A stretch of DNA of 64,000 nt from JANMZO01 sp963763135 (GCA_963763135.1 CAVXNJ010000012.1:496001-560000), one strand, 5' to 3'; shown: positions 44,807 through 55,578, counted from the first letter of the stretch. The notes: generated by a model not told the origin, from the letters alone. Program-made: numbers and translations.

Positions 44807-45188
44807 CTCCGGAGCCGAAACGTCCGCCCCCAACCGACAAAACGACTCCAGAGCAGCAAACCCCAGGCCGACCACCCGACACCAGCCCCACTCCGGAGCC
44901 GAAACGTCCGCCCCCAACCGACAAAACGACTCCAGAGCAGCAAACCCCAGGCCGACCACCCGACACCAGCCCCACTCCGGAGCCGAAACGTCCGCCCCCA
45001 ACCGACAAAACGACTCCAGAGCAGCAAACCCCAGGCCACGCCCCACAAGCCGGCCCACTCCGGAGCCGAAACGTCCGCCCCCAACCGACAAAACGACTCC
45101 AGAGCAGCAAACCCCAGGCCGACCACCCGACACCAGCCCCACTCCGGAGCCGAAACGTCCGCCCCCAACCGACAAAACGACTCCGGAG
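44807..45188. repeat. Array of five CTCCGGAG box-pair elements
   Basis: CTCCGGAG boxes start at 44807, 44891, 44975, 45058 and 45142, each followed exactly 39 bp later by a second box (CTCCAGAG at 44846, 44930, 45014, 45097; CTCCGGAG at 45181). Gaps between pairs are 45, 45, 44 and 45. The 31-base interior (CCGAAACGTCCGCCCCCAAC start) differs from both forms at 26.6 kb. The linkers are C- and A-rich. It fills the region between prs and ettA. Confidence 0.92.
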
Positions 45189-45255
45189 CAGCAAAGCCCA
45201 GCCCCACGCACACGGCGCTTCGGCGCAGAGCACGTAGCCGACTAACCTTTGCCGA

Positions 45256-46959
<1,704 letters not shown>

Positions 46960-47015
46960 TTCGAACCGGACCTGGCCGGTCGCAAGACCGAGCCCGAGCG
47001 CTACGCCCAAACCCG

Positions 47016-47333
47016 ATGACCCTTTCCCTCCTTCGCCGCCTCACCGCCGTGTGCATCGTTGGTGCGATCGCGTCGATGATCGTGTTCTCGGTCCGCGACA
47101 ACATCGGTGCCGCCATGACGGCGGGCACCATCGGCGCCATCGCGTCGCTGTGCCTGATCGTCGGAACGGCAATCGCCACGGGCATCAGCGGCGGCGGAAG
47201 CGGCGACGGGCTCGCGGCGGAGATCGAGGCCCGGGTCCATGAGCTGGTGGCGGCCGGGGTTGACCAGCACACCGCACGCAGCATCGTCCGCAACGCCGTG
47301 CGGCTGGGCCAAAGCCGCCAAGCCCGCAGCTAG
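47016..47333 (+). CDS. Small membrane protein
   Basis: The 105-residue product has two hydrophobic helices in its first 55 residues (CIVGAIASMIVFSV and IGAIASLCLIVGTAIATGI) and a helical C-terminal region of about 40 residues (ARVHELVAAGVDQHTARSIV). I recognise no family. It follows ettA by 56 bases and precedes the nitronate monooxygenase gene by 51, all on one strand. Confidence 0.65.
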   Translation: MTLSLLRRLTAVCIVGAIASMIVFSVRDNIGAAMTAGTIGAIASLCLIVGTAIATGISGGGSGDGLAAEIEARVHELVAAGVDQHTARSIVRNAVRLGQSRQARS

Positions 47334-47384
47334 CACGGTCGCTCGGCTTCATTTTGTCGGCAGATTCGTGACAGCATCGCCGGC

Positions 47385-48338
47385 ATGAGTTCTACCGATA
47401 ACGACCTTGCTCCCATCGAGAACCGCGTCACGAAGGTCCTTGGCACGAAGTACCCGATCGTGCAGGCCCCGATGGGCTGGATCGCCCGGGCCCAATTGGC
47501 CAGCGCCGTGTCGAACGCCGGTGCCCTCGGCATCATCGAAACATCGAGCGGTGAACTCGACAACGTGAAGATCGAGATCGCAAAGATGCGTGATCTGACC
47601 GACAAGCCATTCGGCGTCAACATCGCCCAGGCGTTCGTGCGCGATCCCGGCATCGTGCAGTTCGTGATCGATCAGGGCGTCCGCTTCGTCACCACCTCAG
47701 CCGGTGATCCGACGAAGTACACCGCCACCTTGAAAGCAGCGGGCCTCACGGTCTTCCACGTCGTGCCGACCTTGGCCGGCGCCCTGAAGGCAATCGAAGC
47801 CGGCGTCGACGGTCTCGTCGTGGAAGGCGGCGAAGGCGGCGGGTTCAAGAACCCCCGCGATGTGGCGACCATGGTGCTCCTCCCGCTCGTCGCGTCGAAA
47901 GTAGGCGTACCTATCATCGCGGCCGGTGGCATCACCGACGGTCCGTCGATGGCTGCGGCTTTCGCGCTCGGAGCCGAAGGCGTCCAGATGGGCACGCGCA
48001 TGGTTTCCGCCGCCGAATCACCGGTGCACAACAACTGGAAGCAGGCCATCGTCAACGCCGCCGAGACCGACACGGTGTTTCTCAACCGCCACTCCAAGCC
48101 CGGCCTTCGGGCGCTTCGCACCAACAAGACCGAGGAGTTGGAAAAGGTGGAGGCGGTCAACCTCAGCGTCATGAGCCGGGCTCTCGATCTCTACTTCGGC
48201 GGCGACATGGAAGCCTCGATCGCCCTCACCGGACAGGTGGCCGGGCGAATCGACTCCGTGAAGCCCGTCGACGAGATCATCCGCGAAACCGTGCAGGGCT
48301 TCCGTGCCGTGGTGCGGTCGCTCGACCGCTACGCCTGA
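47385..48338 (+). CDS. Nitronate monooxygenase-family FMN enzyme
   Basis: This FMN-binding TIM-barrel oxygenase resembles class II nitronate monooxygenases, which oxidise toxic alkyl nitronates. The 317-residue product shows YPIVQAPMGWIA, FGVNIAQAF, VEGGEGGGF, IAAGGITDG and EGVQMGTRMVSAAESP. The exact substrate is open because the family is broad. Its last codons and stop are part of a 28-bp tandem repeat that extends past the gene. Confidence 0.88.
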   Translation: MSSTDNDLAPIENRVTKVLGTKYPIVQAPMGWIARAQLASAVSNAGALGIIETSSGELDNVKIEIAKMRDLTDKPFGVNIAQAFVRDPGIVQFVIDQGVRFVTTSAGDPTKYTATLKAAGLTVFHVVPTLAGALKAIEAGVDGLVVEGGEGGGFKNPRDVATMVLLPLVASKVGVPIIAAGGITDGPSMAAAFALGAEGVQMGTRMVSAAESPVHNNWKQAIVNAAETDTVFLNRHSKPGLRALRTNKTEELEKVEAVNLSVMSRALDLYFGGDMEASIALTGQVAGRIDSVKPVDEIIRETVQGFRAVVRSLDRYA

Positions 48339-48402
48339 CACTCCGTCGCTCGACCGCTACGCCTGACACTCCGTCGCTCGACCGCTACGCCCGACACACT
48401 CC
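48317..48402. repeat. 28-bp tandem repeat spanning the gene's stop codon
   Basis: Units begin at 48317, 48345 and 48373 (GTCGCTCGACCGCTACGCCT start). The first contains the last codons and the TGA of the nitronate monooxygenase gene, so the extra copies are a duplicated gene end. The third copy differs slightly. Confidence 0.88.
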
Positions 48403-48475
48403 GTCGATTGGCCGGGAACGGCTGGTCCGCAGGGCATACTTTGTGGCTCCCATTGACGCCACCAAAGGACCGCCC

Positions 48476-49633
48476 ATGGCCACTTCCCACAAGATTCGCT
48501 CCAACTCCACGCGCCACCGCCGCGTCGTCGCCACGCTCGCCCTCTCGCTGGGGCTCGCGGCGACGACACTCGGAGCGTGCACCAACGACACCCGAGACGA
48601 CACGGCGGAGACCACCGTCGCCAAGCCGCTCGACACCACGCCGCTCTCTGCTGACAGCGCCGTAGCCGCAGGTGATTCGACGTCGGATACCGCTGCGGCC
48701 CAAGCCCTCGATACGGGCGCCGCAGCCGACGGCTCACTGATTTCGGTGCTCACCGACGACGGCCGCTACAACACACTCATCAGCGCGCTGGCGGCGTCGG
48801 GGGTCGACGCCAAGCTCGGGCAGAAGGGCCCATTTACGGTGTTTGCACCCACGGATCAGGCATTTCAAAAACTGCCTGCCGACACTCTGGCCAGACTTTT
48901 ACTTCCGGAAAACGTGAAGACGCTGGAGAAAGTCCTCAAATACCACGTGATCGGTGGCCTGATTTCGACCGCGTCGATCAACGAAGGCGACAAGGACACG
49001 CTCGAAGGGAAGAAGGTCCATTTCTCCTATGTCAAGGGAGAAGCGACGGTCAATGGTTCACCGTTCGTGAGTGAGCTTCCCGCGAGCAACGGCATCGTGC
49101 ACGGCATCGATTTCGTACTGGTTCCGCCTGGCGTCGACCTGAACGAACTGGGTGGAACCGTGGAGTCAGCGGCCCCGACCGCGCCCCCCGTCGTGGGTGT
49201 CGCACTGCTCAAGACACTCGAGGAGCAGGGAACCTTTACGACCCTCCTGTCGGCGATCGACAAGTCCGGCTTGAAAGAACAGTTGTCGGGAGCGGGTCCG
49301 TTCACAATCTTCGCCCCGACCGACGAAGCGTTCAAACGGCTACCGGGTGACGCGCTGGCCAAGCTTCTCCTGCCGAAGAACAAAGATGCCCTGATCACCC
49401 TCCTGAAGCACCACGTCATCGCGAAGCAGGTCAACGGACGTGACCTGAAGGACAAGAGCGACCAATCGATGCTCGACGGGTCGACGGTGAAGATCGGAAT
49501 CCTGCAGGGCAAGATCTCCGTCGACGACGCCACCATGACCTATGCCGACCAGGACGCAACCAACGGTGTCATTCACATCATCGACGCCGTGCTTCGGCCG
49601 GGTTCGCTCGATCTGAACACACTTCCCGGCTGA
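48476..49633 (+). CDS. FAS1-domain lipoprotein with two fasciclin repeats
   Basis: The 385-residue product starts with a signal peptide and lipobox (TLGAC, Cys at about 36), a Thr/Asp/Ala-rich linker, then two FAS1 domains. Each has the conserved start (FTVFAPTDQAFQKLP; FTIFAPTDEAFKRLP) and the later YHVIGGLI or HHVIAKQV region. FAS1 proteins mediate adhesion. A secreted or surface role is likely. It ends in short tandem repeats and a terminator. Confidence 0.92.
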   Translation: MATSHKIRSNSTRHRRVVATLALSLGLAATTLGACTNDTRDDTAETTVAKPLDTTPLSADSAVAAGDSTSDTAAAQALDTGAAADGSLISVLTDDGRYNTLISALAASGVDAKLGQKGPFTVFAPTDQAFQKLPADTLARLLLPENVKTLEKVLKYHVIGGLISTASINEGDKDTLEGKKVHFSYVKGEATVNGSPFVSELPASNGIVHGIDFVLVPPGVDLNELGGTVESAAPTAPPVVGVALLKTLEEQGTFTTLLSAIDKSGLKEQLSGAGPFTIFAPTDEAFKRLPGDALAKLLLPKNKDALITLLKHHVIAKQVNGRDLKDKSDQSMLDGSTVKIGILQGKISVDDATMTYADQDATNGVIHIIDAVLRPGSLDLNTLPG

Positions 49634-49696
49634 ACACACTTCCCGGCTGAACAAATCAGGCCTGAACAATCAGGCCCTGAACAATCAGGCCTGAAC
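49621..49696. repeat. 17-bp and 14-bp tandem repeats at the FAS1 gene stop codon
   Basis: ACTTCCCGGCTGAACAC at 49621 is repeated at 49638, and the TGA stop of the gene lies inside the first copy. It is followed by three 14- or 15-bp units (AATCAGGCCTGAAC) at 49654, 49668 and 49683. Confidence 0.88.
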
Positions 49697-49728
49697 AGTC
49701 AGCGGGAGTCCACTACCAGTTCACAAAC

Positions 49729-49758
49729 AAAAAACCCGGGCGGGCGCCCGGGTTTTTT
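49729..49758. terminator. Rho-independent terminator after FAS1 lipoprotein
   Basis: ACCCGGGC and GCCCGGGT form an 8-bp stem with a 4-base loop, flanked by A6 at 49729-49734 and T6 at 49753-49758, so it can end transcripts from either side. Confidence 0.92.
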
Positions 49759-49861
49759 GCTGAATTCGCTGGGTTGGTGGATTTCGACGCACTTCCGGAT
49801 GGAGTCGCCGGTTGAAACTTCCCGGTCCATAACACCCCGGGTTTCCAGAAGACCAACATGA

Positions 49862-51061
49862 TCAGATCACGATCTGCCGGAGCGGAGCGAAGCCGTTGAA
49901 GGCCACCGCGGAGTAGGTCGTCGTGTAGGCGCCGGTCGACATGATCTCGACCCGGTCACCGGCGACGAGAGCGTGCGGCATGTCGTAGTCGGACTTCTCG
50001 TAGAGCACGTCGGCGGAGTCGCAGGTAGGGCCGGCGATGGTCACCGGGCCCATATGACGACGAGCGACCGGATCAGCGTCGTGCGGGGTGCGAAGACGGT
50101 AGCGAATCGCTTCGTCCATCGTCTCGGCCAGTCCGCCGAACTTGCCGCAGTCGAGGTAGACCCAACGACGCGACTCGATCTCCGACTTGCGGGATACGAG
50201 CACGACTTCCGTTTGCATGACACCGGCGTCGGCCACGAGGTAGCGGCCGGGCTCGGCGATGATCCGCGGCATGTAGGTGCCGTACATGGGCGAGAGACGA
50301 TTCGTAAGTGCACGAAGGATTGCGTCGCCGTAGACCGACACGTGGGGCATGGCGTCCTGGTACTGACCGGGGAAGCCACCACCGATGTTCACGATGTCGA
50401 GAAGCACGCCTTCTTCGGAGAGACGGCGGGCGATCGGCACGATCTCCTCGAGGGCCCGGTCCCATGCCTCGACGTCGCGCTGCTGCGACCCGACATGAAA
50501 CGAAACACCAACGCGCATCCCGGCACGAGCGGCCAGGCGCAAAAGACGCAGGGCTTCCTCGGGCTCGCAACCGAACTTGCGCGACAGCGGCCAGTCGGCG
50601 CCGGAACCGTCGCACAGCACCCGGCAGAACACGGTGGAACCCGGTGCCTCGGTGATCAGCTTGTCGAGTTCGGCTTCGGCGTCGAAGGCGAACAGACGAA
50701 CGCCCTTGGCGTACGCATCAGCGATGTGGCGCTGCTTCTTGATCGTGTTGCCGAACGAAATCCGGTCGGCGGTTACGCCGGCGGCGAGAGCCATCTCAAT
50801 CTCGGCGGGAGATGCGACGTCGAACGAACCGCCCCGCTCCGCCACCAACCGAAGAATTTCCGGACCCGGGTTCGCCTTCACGGCGTAGAAGATCTCGGCG
50901 ATCGGAAGCGCTTCATGGAGAGCGTCGTAGCGGTCAGCCACAACGTCGGAGTCGATAACCACAAACGGGGTTTCAACGGTTCCACTCTGGGCATTAGCCG
51001 AGAGGAAGGCTTCGATCTTTTCGGTTGGCAATCCCGGGCGAGCCGGGGAGATGGCGTGCAA
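49862..51061 (-). CDS. PLP-dependent basic amino acid decarboxylase (ODC type)
   Basis: This is a fold-type III decarboxylase close to eukaryotic-like ornithine decarboxylases. Visible parts are the PLP Lys in FYAVKANPGPEIL, SFGNTIKKQRHIADAYAKG, the HVGSQQ region, IGGGFPG, IIAEPGRYLVADAG and the active-site Cys in IAGPTCDSADVLYEK. It should decarboxylate ornithine or a similar amino acid to a diamine. The TTG at 51061 follows GGAGGA and gives about 399 residues; the upstream frame is not protein-like. A terminator-like hairpin lies 38 bases upstream. Confidence 0.9.
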   Translation of the reverse strand: MHAISPARPGLPTEKIEAFLSANAQSGTVETPFVVIDSDVVADRYDALHEALPIAEIFYAVKANPGPEILRLVAERGGSFDVASPAEIEMALAAGVTADRISFGNTIKKQRHIADAYAKGVRLFAFDAEAELDKLITEAPGSTVFCRVLCDGSGADWPLSRKFGCEPEEALRLLRLAARAGMRVGVSFHVGSQQRDVEAWDRALEEIVPIARRLSEEGVLLDIVNIGGGFPGQYQDAMPHVSVYGDAILRALTNRLSPMYGTYMPRIIAEPGRYLVADAGVMQTEVVLVSRKSEIESRRWVYLDCGKFGGLAETMDEAIRYRLRTPHDADPVARRHMGPVTIAGPTCDSADVLYEKSDYDMPHALVAGDRVEIMSTGAYTTTYSAVAFNGFAPLRQIVI

Positions 51062-51357
51062 TAGAGGTCCTCCATAAAGTGACCCGACCTGCGCCGGGGC
51101 AAAAAACGAGCCCCGCGCTTGCGGGGCCAGAGGACAATAAAAAACTTTGGACCCCTTGTGAAGAGGTTCACGAATGAACGAATCAAATCGAAGCTTGACG
51201 GCCCCCCGACGAGTCAATCCGTTGTTCGAACAATGATCACCAACGACTTGGTCCGGACATTCGCAGGCGTCGACCCCCGCACCCGCGAAGTGAACCAACC
51301 GTCACTGTTGAGCCGGAACCCGGTTGACGGAGAATTGCCCAAAAATTGCTTCGCTGA
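51062..51357. other. Leader region of the decarboxylase gene
   Basis: This 296-base gap lies between the serine hydrolase stop and the decarboxylase start on the minus strand. Apart from the hairpin at 51099-51130, I see no gene or repeat. It could hold the promoter and a long leader. Confidence 0.5.
51099..51130 (-). terminator. Terminator-like hairpin in decarboxylase leader
   Basis: In the direction of the decarboxylase gene it reads GCCCCGC-AAGC-GCGGGGC followed by TCGTTTTTTG, a classic intrinsic terminator. It sits 38 bases before the start codon and about 230 bases after the previous stop. It may end the upstream transcript or act as an attenuator for the decarboxylase gene. Confidence 0.78.
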
Positions 51358-52716
51358 TCAGTTCGTGGCGGCCGGCACGGCGAGTCGGCGTCGGGTGTAA
51401 GTCCCAATCACGGCATCGCCCAGCCGCTGCGTCAACGAGCGTTTCTCCTCGGTCACCCTGACACCTTTCGCGCGAGCGCAACGGTAAAGCTCGCGCGTCA
51501 GCGTGGGCTGCAGGACGTCAAGGAAGGCAAGCTCGCTGCGTACATAGCCGACGGCGATGTTGGCGTCGAGATCGCAAAACCCGAATTGACCGCCGAGGCC
51601 CTCAGCCCCAAAGGCATTCATGTTCGGTCCGAAGCGCCGGCCGAGGCCGGGCATCGCCGAGTTGCCCAGATGTCCGAGTGTTCGCGGGACCGGAGTGTTC
51701 GCCAGCCGTGCGGTCATACGATTCGGCGGCAACTCGGCTAACGAAACGTCGTTCAACGTGCTCGCGATCCGTGCCCATCGGCTGACGATGTCCGCCGAGA
51801 GCACACGCACTCCGTCGAGTTCTCCACGACCGGCCATCATCGCCCAGCACCGCGCGAGCGCTCGGGCGGTGGAAACTCCACCCCCGGCCGGGAACTCGGC
51901 GGTAAGCACGCTCGCGCTGTTGAACAGCGTCTCCACGTGGTCCAGGCCGCTGCTCGTTCCGTCGCCGAGGAACGCGCGTCCGAGAAGCTTCTGCGGATCG
52001 CGTGCGGTGGCCAGCGCCCCCTCCTGCGCCGAGCGAAGGAGCTTGGGCAGGTGGTCGAGTCGGATGTCGTGCACGTGTGCGACGCGGGGCAGTAAGTCGG
52101 GCGGCAAACCAATCCAGCTATCGAGGCCGAGGGGTACGGCAATCTCTTCGGAGAAGAACCGACCGATGCTGCGACCGTCGACGCGACGCACGATCTCGGC
52201 CACCAGCCAGCCGATCGAGAGCGCGTGGTAGGCGTACTTCGTTCCCGGCTCATACGAAGGAGCGGACTCGGCGAGACGAACCGCGATCGTGTCGAGATCA
52301 CCCCAACCGGTGCCATCGTGTCGCACCACGTCGTACATCCGGTCAAAGCCCACGACACCGGCCGTATGCAACAGGAAATGACGGATCGTGGTTCGCTCCT
52401 TGCCGTTCTGAGCGAACTCGGGCCAATAGGTCGCCACCAGGGCGTCGACGTCGACGCTGCCCCGGTCGACGAGAATCTGGAGGCAGATCGACGCGAAACC
52501 TTTCGTCGCCGACATCAACACGGCTGCGGTTTCGGCCTGCCACGGTTCTCCCGGTCGAGCCGAACCACCCCACAAATCAATGACCGGCTGGCCGTCGACG
52601 TACGCGCAGTACCCGCCTCCCCCGCGTCCGAACGAACCCATTCCGGCGACGAAGACGTCGCGAACCGATTCGTAACCGGGTTGCACAAACCACGCGTCGG
52701 TCCCGTGACGTTCCAT
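51358..52716 (-). CDS. Serine hydrolase, beta-lactamase family
   Basis: The 452-residue product belongs to the class C beta-lactamase/esterase fold family. SATK in LMSATKGFASIC is the SxxK motif with the nucleophile Ser, YAYHALSIGWL provides the Tyr motif, and FLLHTAGV and GLGGQFGFCDL follow. There is no signal peptide, so it is probably a cytoplasmic or membrane-associated esterase. It has a normal family length. The cNMP gene lies upstream on the same strand with a terminator between them. Confidence 0.85.
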   Translation of the reverse strand: MERHGTDAWFVQPGYESVRDVFVAGMGSFGRGGGGYCAYVDGQPVIDLWGGSARPGEPWQAETAAVLMSATKGFASICLQILVDRGSVDVDALVATYWPEFAQNGKERTTIRHFLLHTAGVVGFDRMYDVVRHDGTGWGDLDTIAVRLAESAPSYEPGTKYAYHALSIGWLVAEIVRRVDGRSIGRFFSEEIAVPLGLDSWIGLPPDLLPRVAHVHDIRLDHLPKLLRSAQEGALATARDPQKLLGRAFLGDGTSSGLDHVETLFNSASVLTAEFPAGGGVSTARALARCWAMMAGRGELDGVRVLSADIVSRWARIASTLNDVSLAELPPNRMTARLANTPVPRTLGHLGNSAMPGLGRRFGPNMNAFGAEGLGGQFGFCDLDANIAVGYVRSELAFLDVLQPTLTRELYRCARAKGVRVTEEKRSLTQRLGDAVIGTYTRRRLAVPAATN

Positions 52717-52788
52717 GCGACGCAGCGTAGGCCGTCGCTGCCGATTTCACCGGAGGGACACTCGGGCGAACGGATGGCCCTCGCAATA

Positions 52789-52822
52789 GAAACGGCCCCA
52801 CCGAAAAGGCGGGGCCGTTTCC
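52789..52822. terminator. Hairpin after the cNMP-binding gene
   Basis: AAACGGCCCC and GGGGCCGTTT make a 10-bp stem around an 11-base loop. It lies 58 bases past the cNMP-domain gene stop and before the serine hydrolase gene on the same strand. A short T-rich stretch follows on the minus strand. Confidence 0.75.
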
Positions 52823-52879
52823 GTCGGACTCACGCCGGCGATTTTGGTAATGCGAAGCTGGGTCTCCCCGGCCTAAACC

Positions 52880-53308
52880 TCAGTGCTCGACGGCACGACG
52901 GTTTGCTTCGCGCAGGCGGAGCGCCAGGTTCTCGAGCAACTTCAGGGAAAGACCCGGAACCGTATCAAGCAGGTTCGCGAACTCCCGTTGTGACAGCACC
53001 ATGACCAGCAGGTCGGTCGTGGCCCGGACGGTCGCCGAGCGGGGACGCCGGTCGAGAAGAGCCAGTTCACCGAAGTAGTCGCCCGGGCCGAGTCGCGAGA
53101 TGACCTGATCGTCGACCAGCACTTCCGCGTGCCCTTCAACGATGACAAAGCACTCGTAGCCGGTCGAACCTTGCTTGACCAGCGTCTTCCCGGCGTTCAC
53201 CGTCGTTTCGGTCAGTTGGCTCCGAAGGTGGCTCAACTGCTTCTTCGAACATCCGGCGAACAACGGGATCTTCCCGAGGTGCTCTAAAACCAAATCGTCC
53301 TTGCCCAT
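52880..53308 (-). CDS. Cyclic nucleotide-binding domain protein
   Basis: The product of about 142 residues is one CAP/CNB beta barrel: IPLFAGCSKKQLSHL, VKQGSTGYECFVIVEG, LGPGDYFGELALLDRRPRSA (the phosphate-binding cassette with GEL and the Arg) and a final helix (FANLLDTVPGLSLKL). There is no DNA-binding domain. It may bind cAMP or a related nucleotide and act as a sensor. The ATG at 53308 is the better start than 53371. Confidence 0.88.
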   Translation of the reverse strand: MGKDDLVLEHLGKIPLFAGCSKKQLSHLRSQLTETTVNAGKTLVKQGSTGYECFVIVEGHAEVLVDDQVISRLGPGDYFGELALLDRRPRSATVRATTDLLVMVLSQREFANLLDTVPGLSLKLLENLALRLREANRRAVEH

Positions 53309-53398
53309 TCTGGCTCCGTTCTTGTGTATCCACGTAGGTGTGGCGCGCACATCATGACGCACTTCGGGCACCCGCGCCCATCGGGGATTCTTCGGAAA

Positions 53399-53899
53399 TC
53401 AGTGACCGTCGCCGGCACCCACGATCGGTGGCTTGTCGGACCACGGGAAGTCGATCCAGCGGTCGGTTTCGCGCCACACGTATTCGCATTTCACGACGGA
53501 GTGGGGCTTCTCGTAGATCACTGCGCTTCGGGCTTCGCTGACGGTCGTGCCGACAAATTCCTGCACGGCCTTCAGGGTATGGCCGGTGTCGGCGACGTCG
53601 TCGACGATGAGCACCTTCGAATCTTTGATGTCGACCAGGTTCAGCTGAGGCGGCAACATGACCGGGAAGTCGAGGCGCTGATCGATACCCGTGTAGTACT
53701 CGACACTCACGACGAACACGTTCTTGATCGACAGGGCATATCCGAGTGCTCCGGCCGGGAGCAGTCCGCCGCGGGCGATGGCCAAGATGATGTCGGGAAC
53801 CCAACCCGAGTCGGCCACCTTCTGTGCGAGGTCACGGGACGAGTCGCCAAACGCGTCCCAGGTCAGAATTTCACGTTCACCGGGTCCAGGAGATGCCAT
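53399..53899 (-). CDS. Phosphoribosyltransferase (Gpt/HGPRT-like)
   Basis: The 166-residue product has the type I PRTase fold with the PRPP-binding loop VLIVDDVADTGHTL and ILAIARGGLLPAG near the N-terminus. The YEKPHSVVKCEYVWRETDRWI hood is like the xanthine-guanine/hypoxanthine group, so a purine salvage role is likely. The ATG start is followed by MASPGPGEREILTWDAFGD. Confidence 0.85.
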   Translation of the reverse strand: MASPGPGEREILTWDAFGDSSRDLAQKVADSGWVPDIILAIARGGLLPAGALGYALSIKNVFVVSVEYYTGIDQRLDFPVMLPPQLNLVDIKDSKVLIVDDVADTGHTLKAVQEFVGTTVSEARSAVIYEKPHSVVKCEYVWRETDRWIDFPWSDKPPIVGAGDGH

Positions 53900-54264
53900 C
53901 TCTGAAATCTAGTGCCGTGTTCGACACCCGATGCGGTGTTCTGGCGGCCGGATGACGCTCGGCGCTGCGTCCTCGTCGTTGCGGTTGGGTAAAGCAGGCG
54001 CTGCCTCCGGTCGTCCCGCAGGGCTGCGAAGCAGGCCCTGCGCAGACATTGCGACGAGCGCCCCCGACTCGCCAGACCCACTCGCCCCGGGGCCGTCCAC
54101 GGCACTAGTAGGCAGCCAACCCGGGTTCCGATCACCGGCGACCCAACGCCCGGCAGGCTCCAATCCGATACGGCGCTACCCTACGAAGGAGCAGGAATGC
54201 TCCGAGTGATTCGCATTCACCCGCCCCGCCAGCGCGATACAGCCCAGAAACTTCGGATAGACCC
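53900..54264. repeat. Intergenic region with dispersed-repeat remnant
   Basis: Between divergent phosphoribosyltransferase and amidohydrolase genes. About 53980-54050 contains GGTTGGGTAAAGCAGGCGCT and CAGGCCCTGCGCAGACATTG, matching part of the repeat at 7.6 kb. No gene is supported. The promoter of the amidohydrolase is presumably in 54180-54260. Confidence 0.6.
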
Positions 54265-55578
54265 ATGCCATCCACACCCTCTTCCGGAAACGGTGCAACA
54301 ACTTGGCTTCGCGGGGCGGCCCTGGCCGACGGTCGGGTTGTCGACGTCGAGATAGATCCGGTGAGCGGAACCATCACCGCAGTCGAACCGGCCCGGAGGG
54401 AAGTGCCCCGCGAAGCCTACGCAGCCACGCCTCCGGCATCGGGGTCAACCGCCACCGAGATCGACCTCGAGGGGTACCTGCTTCTACCCGCTCCGGTGGA
54501 GCCCCACGCCCATCTTGACAAAGCGCTAACCGCGGAGATTCTGCCGAACCCGACCGGTGATCTCCTCGGCGCGATCGCGGCATGGGGTCCCTACATTCCG
54601 CACGTCACGGTGGCTGACACCGCCGACCGGGCCCGTCGGGCGGCGCTGGAACTGGTGTGCTCGGGCGTGACGGCGGTCCGCACCCATGTCAATGTGCAGA
54701 TCGGTCTCGGACTCAAGAACGTCGAAGCGCTTCTGCAGGTGCGCAACGAACTCGCCGATCTCATCGACATTCAGATCGTCGCCCTCATGGGCCGCCCCCT
54801 CGGCGGTCCGGCCGGCGCCGACCATCGGGCGTTGGCCAAAGACACGCTCGAAATGGACGCCGCCATCATCATGGGTGGCTGCCCACACCTCGACGAAGAC
54901 GCCGACAGCGCCACGGATACGGCACTTGAATTCGCCGGCAACTACAACCGGATGCTCGACCTGCATACCGATGAGACCCTCGACACCTCCCACCTCGACC
55001 TCGAGTACCTGGCCAAGCGCGTCATCGCCACCGGATTCGCCAATCCGGTCGCTGCCAGTCACTGCGTTAGCCTGGCGATGCAGAGCACCGATGTTCAACA
55101 TCGGGTGTCGGAGCGCGCTGCCGAGGCGGGCATCGCGGTGATCACCCTTCCGCAGACGAATCTCTTTCTCCAGGGCCGCAACTACCCGCAGTCCGCGCCC
55201 CGAGGTCTCACGGCGATCGGACCGCTCAGGTCCGCCGGAGTGACGGTCGCGGCGGGTGCCGACAACGTTCGCGATCCGTTCAACAGCATGGGTCGAAGCG
55301 ACCCTATGGAAACCGCCGCGCTGCTCGTGATGGCCGGACACCTGCTGCCCGAGGTCGCCTACGAACTCGTCAGCTCGGAAGGTCGAGCGGCAATGGGCCT
55401 CCCGGCCGTAGACATTGCGGTGGGCAGTCCGGCCGAGTTGGTCGCCGTCCTCGGCGGAAGTGTCGCCGAAGCGGTCGCTCGCGCGGATCAACAGCGCATG
55501 GTGTGGCACCGGGGCCAGCTCGTCGCATCGACATCGGTCCAGCGCACCGTCGGAGCCGGCCGAGCCATTCGGTTTTGA
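54265..55578 (+). CDS. Amidohydrolase, cytosine-deaminase type
   Basis: This is a metal-dependent hydrolase of the amidohydrolase superfamily, most like CodA-type deaminases. The HxH metal motif is in PVEPHAHLDKALT, followed by GVTAVRTHVNVQ, LHTDETLD and VAAGADNVRDPFNS (the metal Asp). The 437-residue product has the N-terminal composite beta domain (DGRVVDVEIDPVSGTI). The substrate is not certain. It is followed by a lipoprotein gene 88 bases later. Confidence 0.87.
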   Translation: MPSTPSSGNGATTWLRGAALADGRVVDVEIDPVSGTITAVEPARREVPREAYAATPPASGSTATEIDLEGYLLLPAPVEPHAHLDKALTAEILPNPTGDLLGAIAAWGPYIPHVTVADTADRARRAALELVCSGVTAVRTHVNVQIGLGLKNVEALLQVRNELADLIDIQIVALMGRPLGGPAGADHRALAKDTLEMDAAIIMGGCPHLDEDADSATDTALEFAGNYNRMLDLHTDETLDTSHLDLEYLAKRVIATGFANPVAASHCVSLAMQSTDVQHRVSERAAEAGIAVITLPQTNLFLQGRNYPQSAPRGLTAIGPLRSAGVTVAAGADNVRDPFNSMGRSDPMETAALLVMAGHLLPEVAYELVSSEGRAAMGLPAVDIAVGSPAELVAVLGGSVAEAVARADQQRMVWHRGQLVASTSVQRTVGAGRAIRF

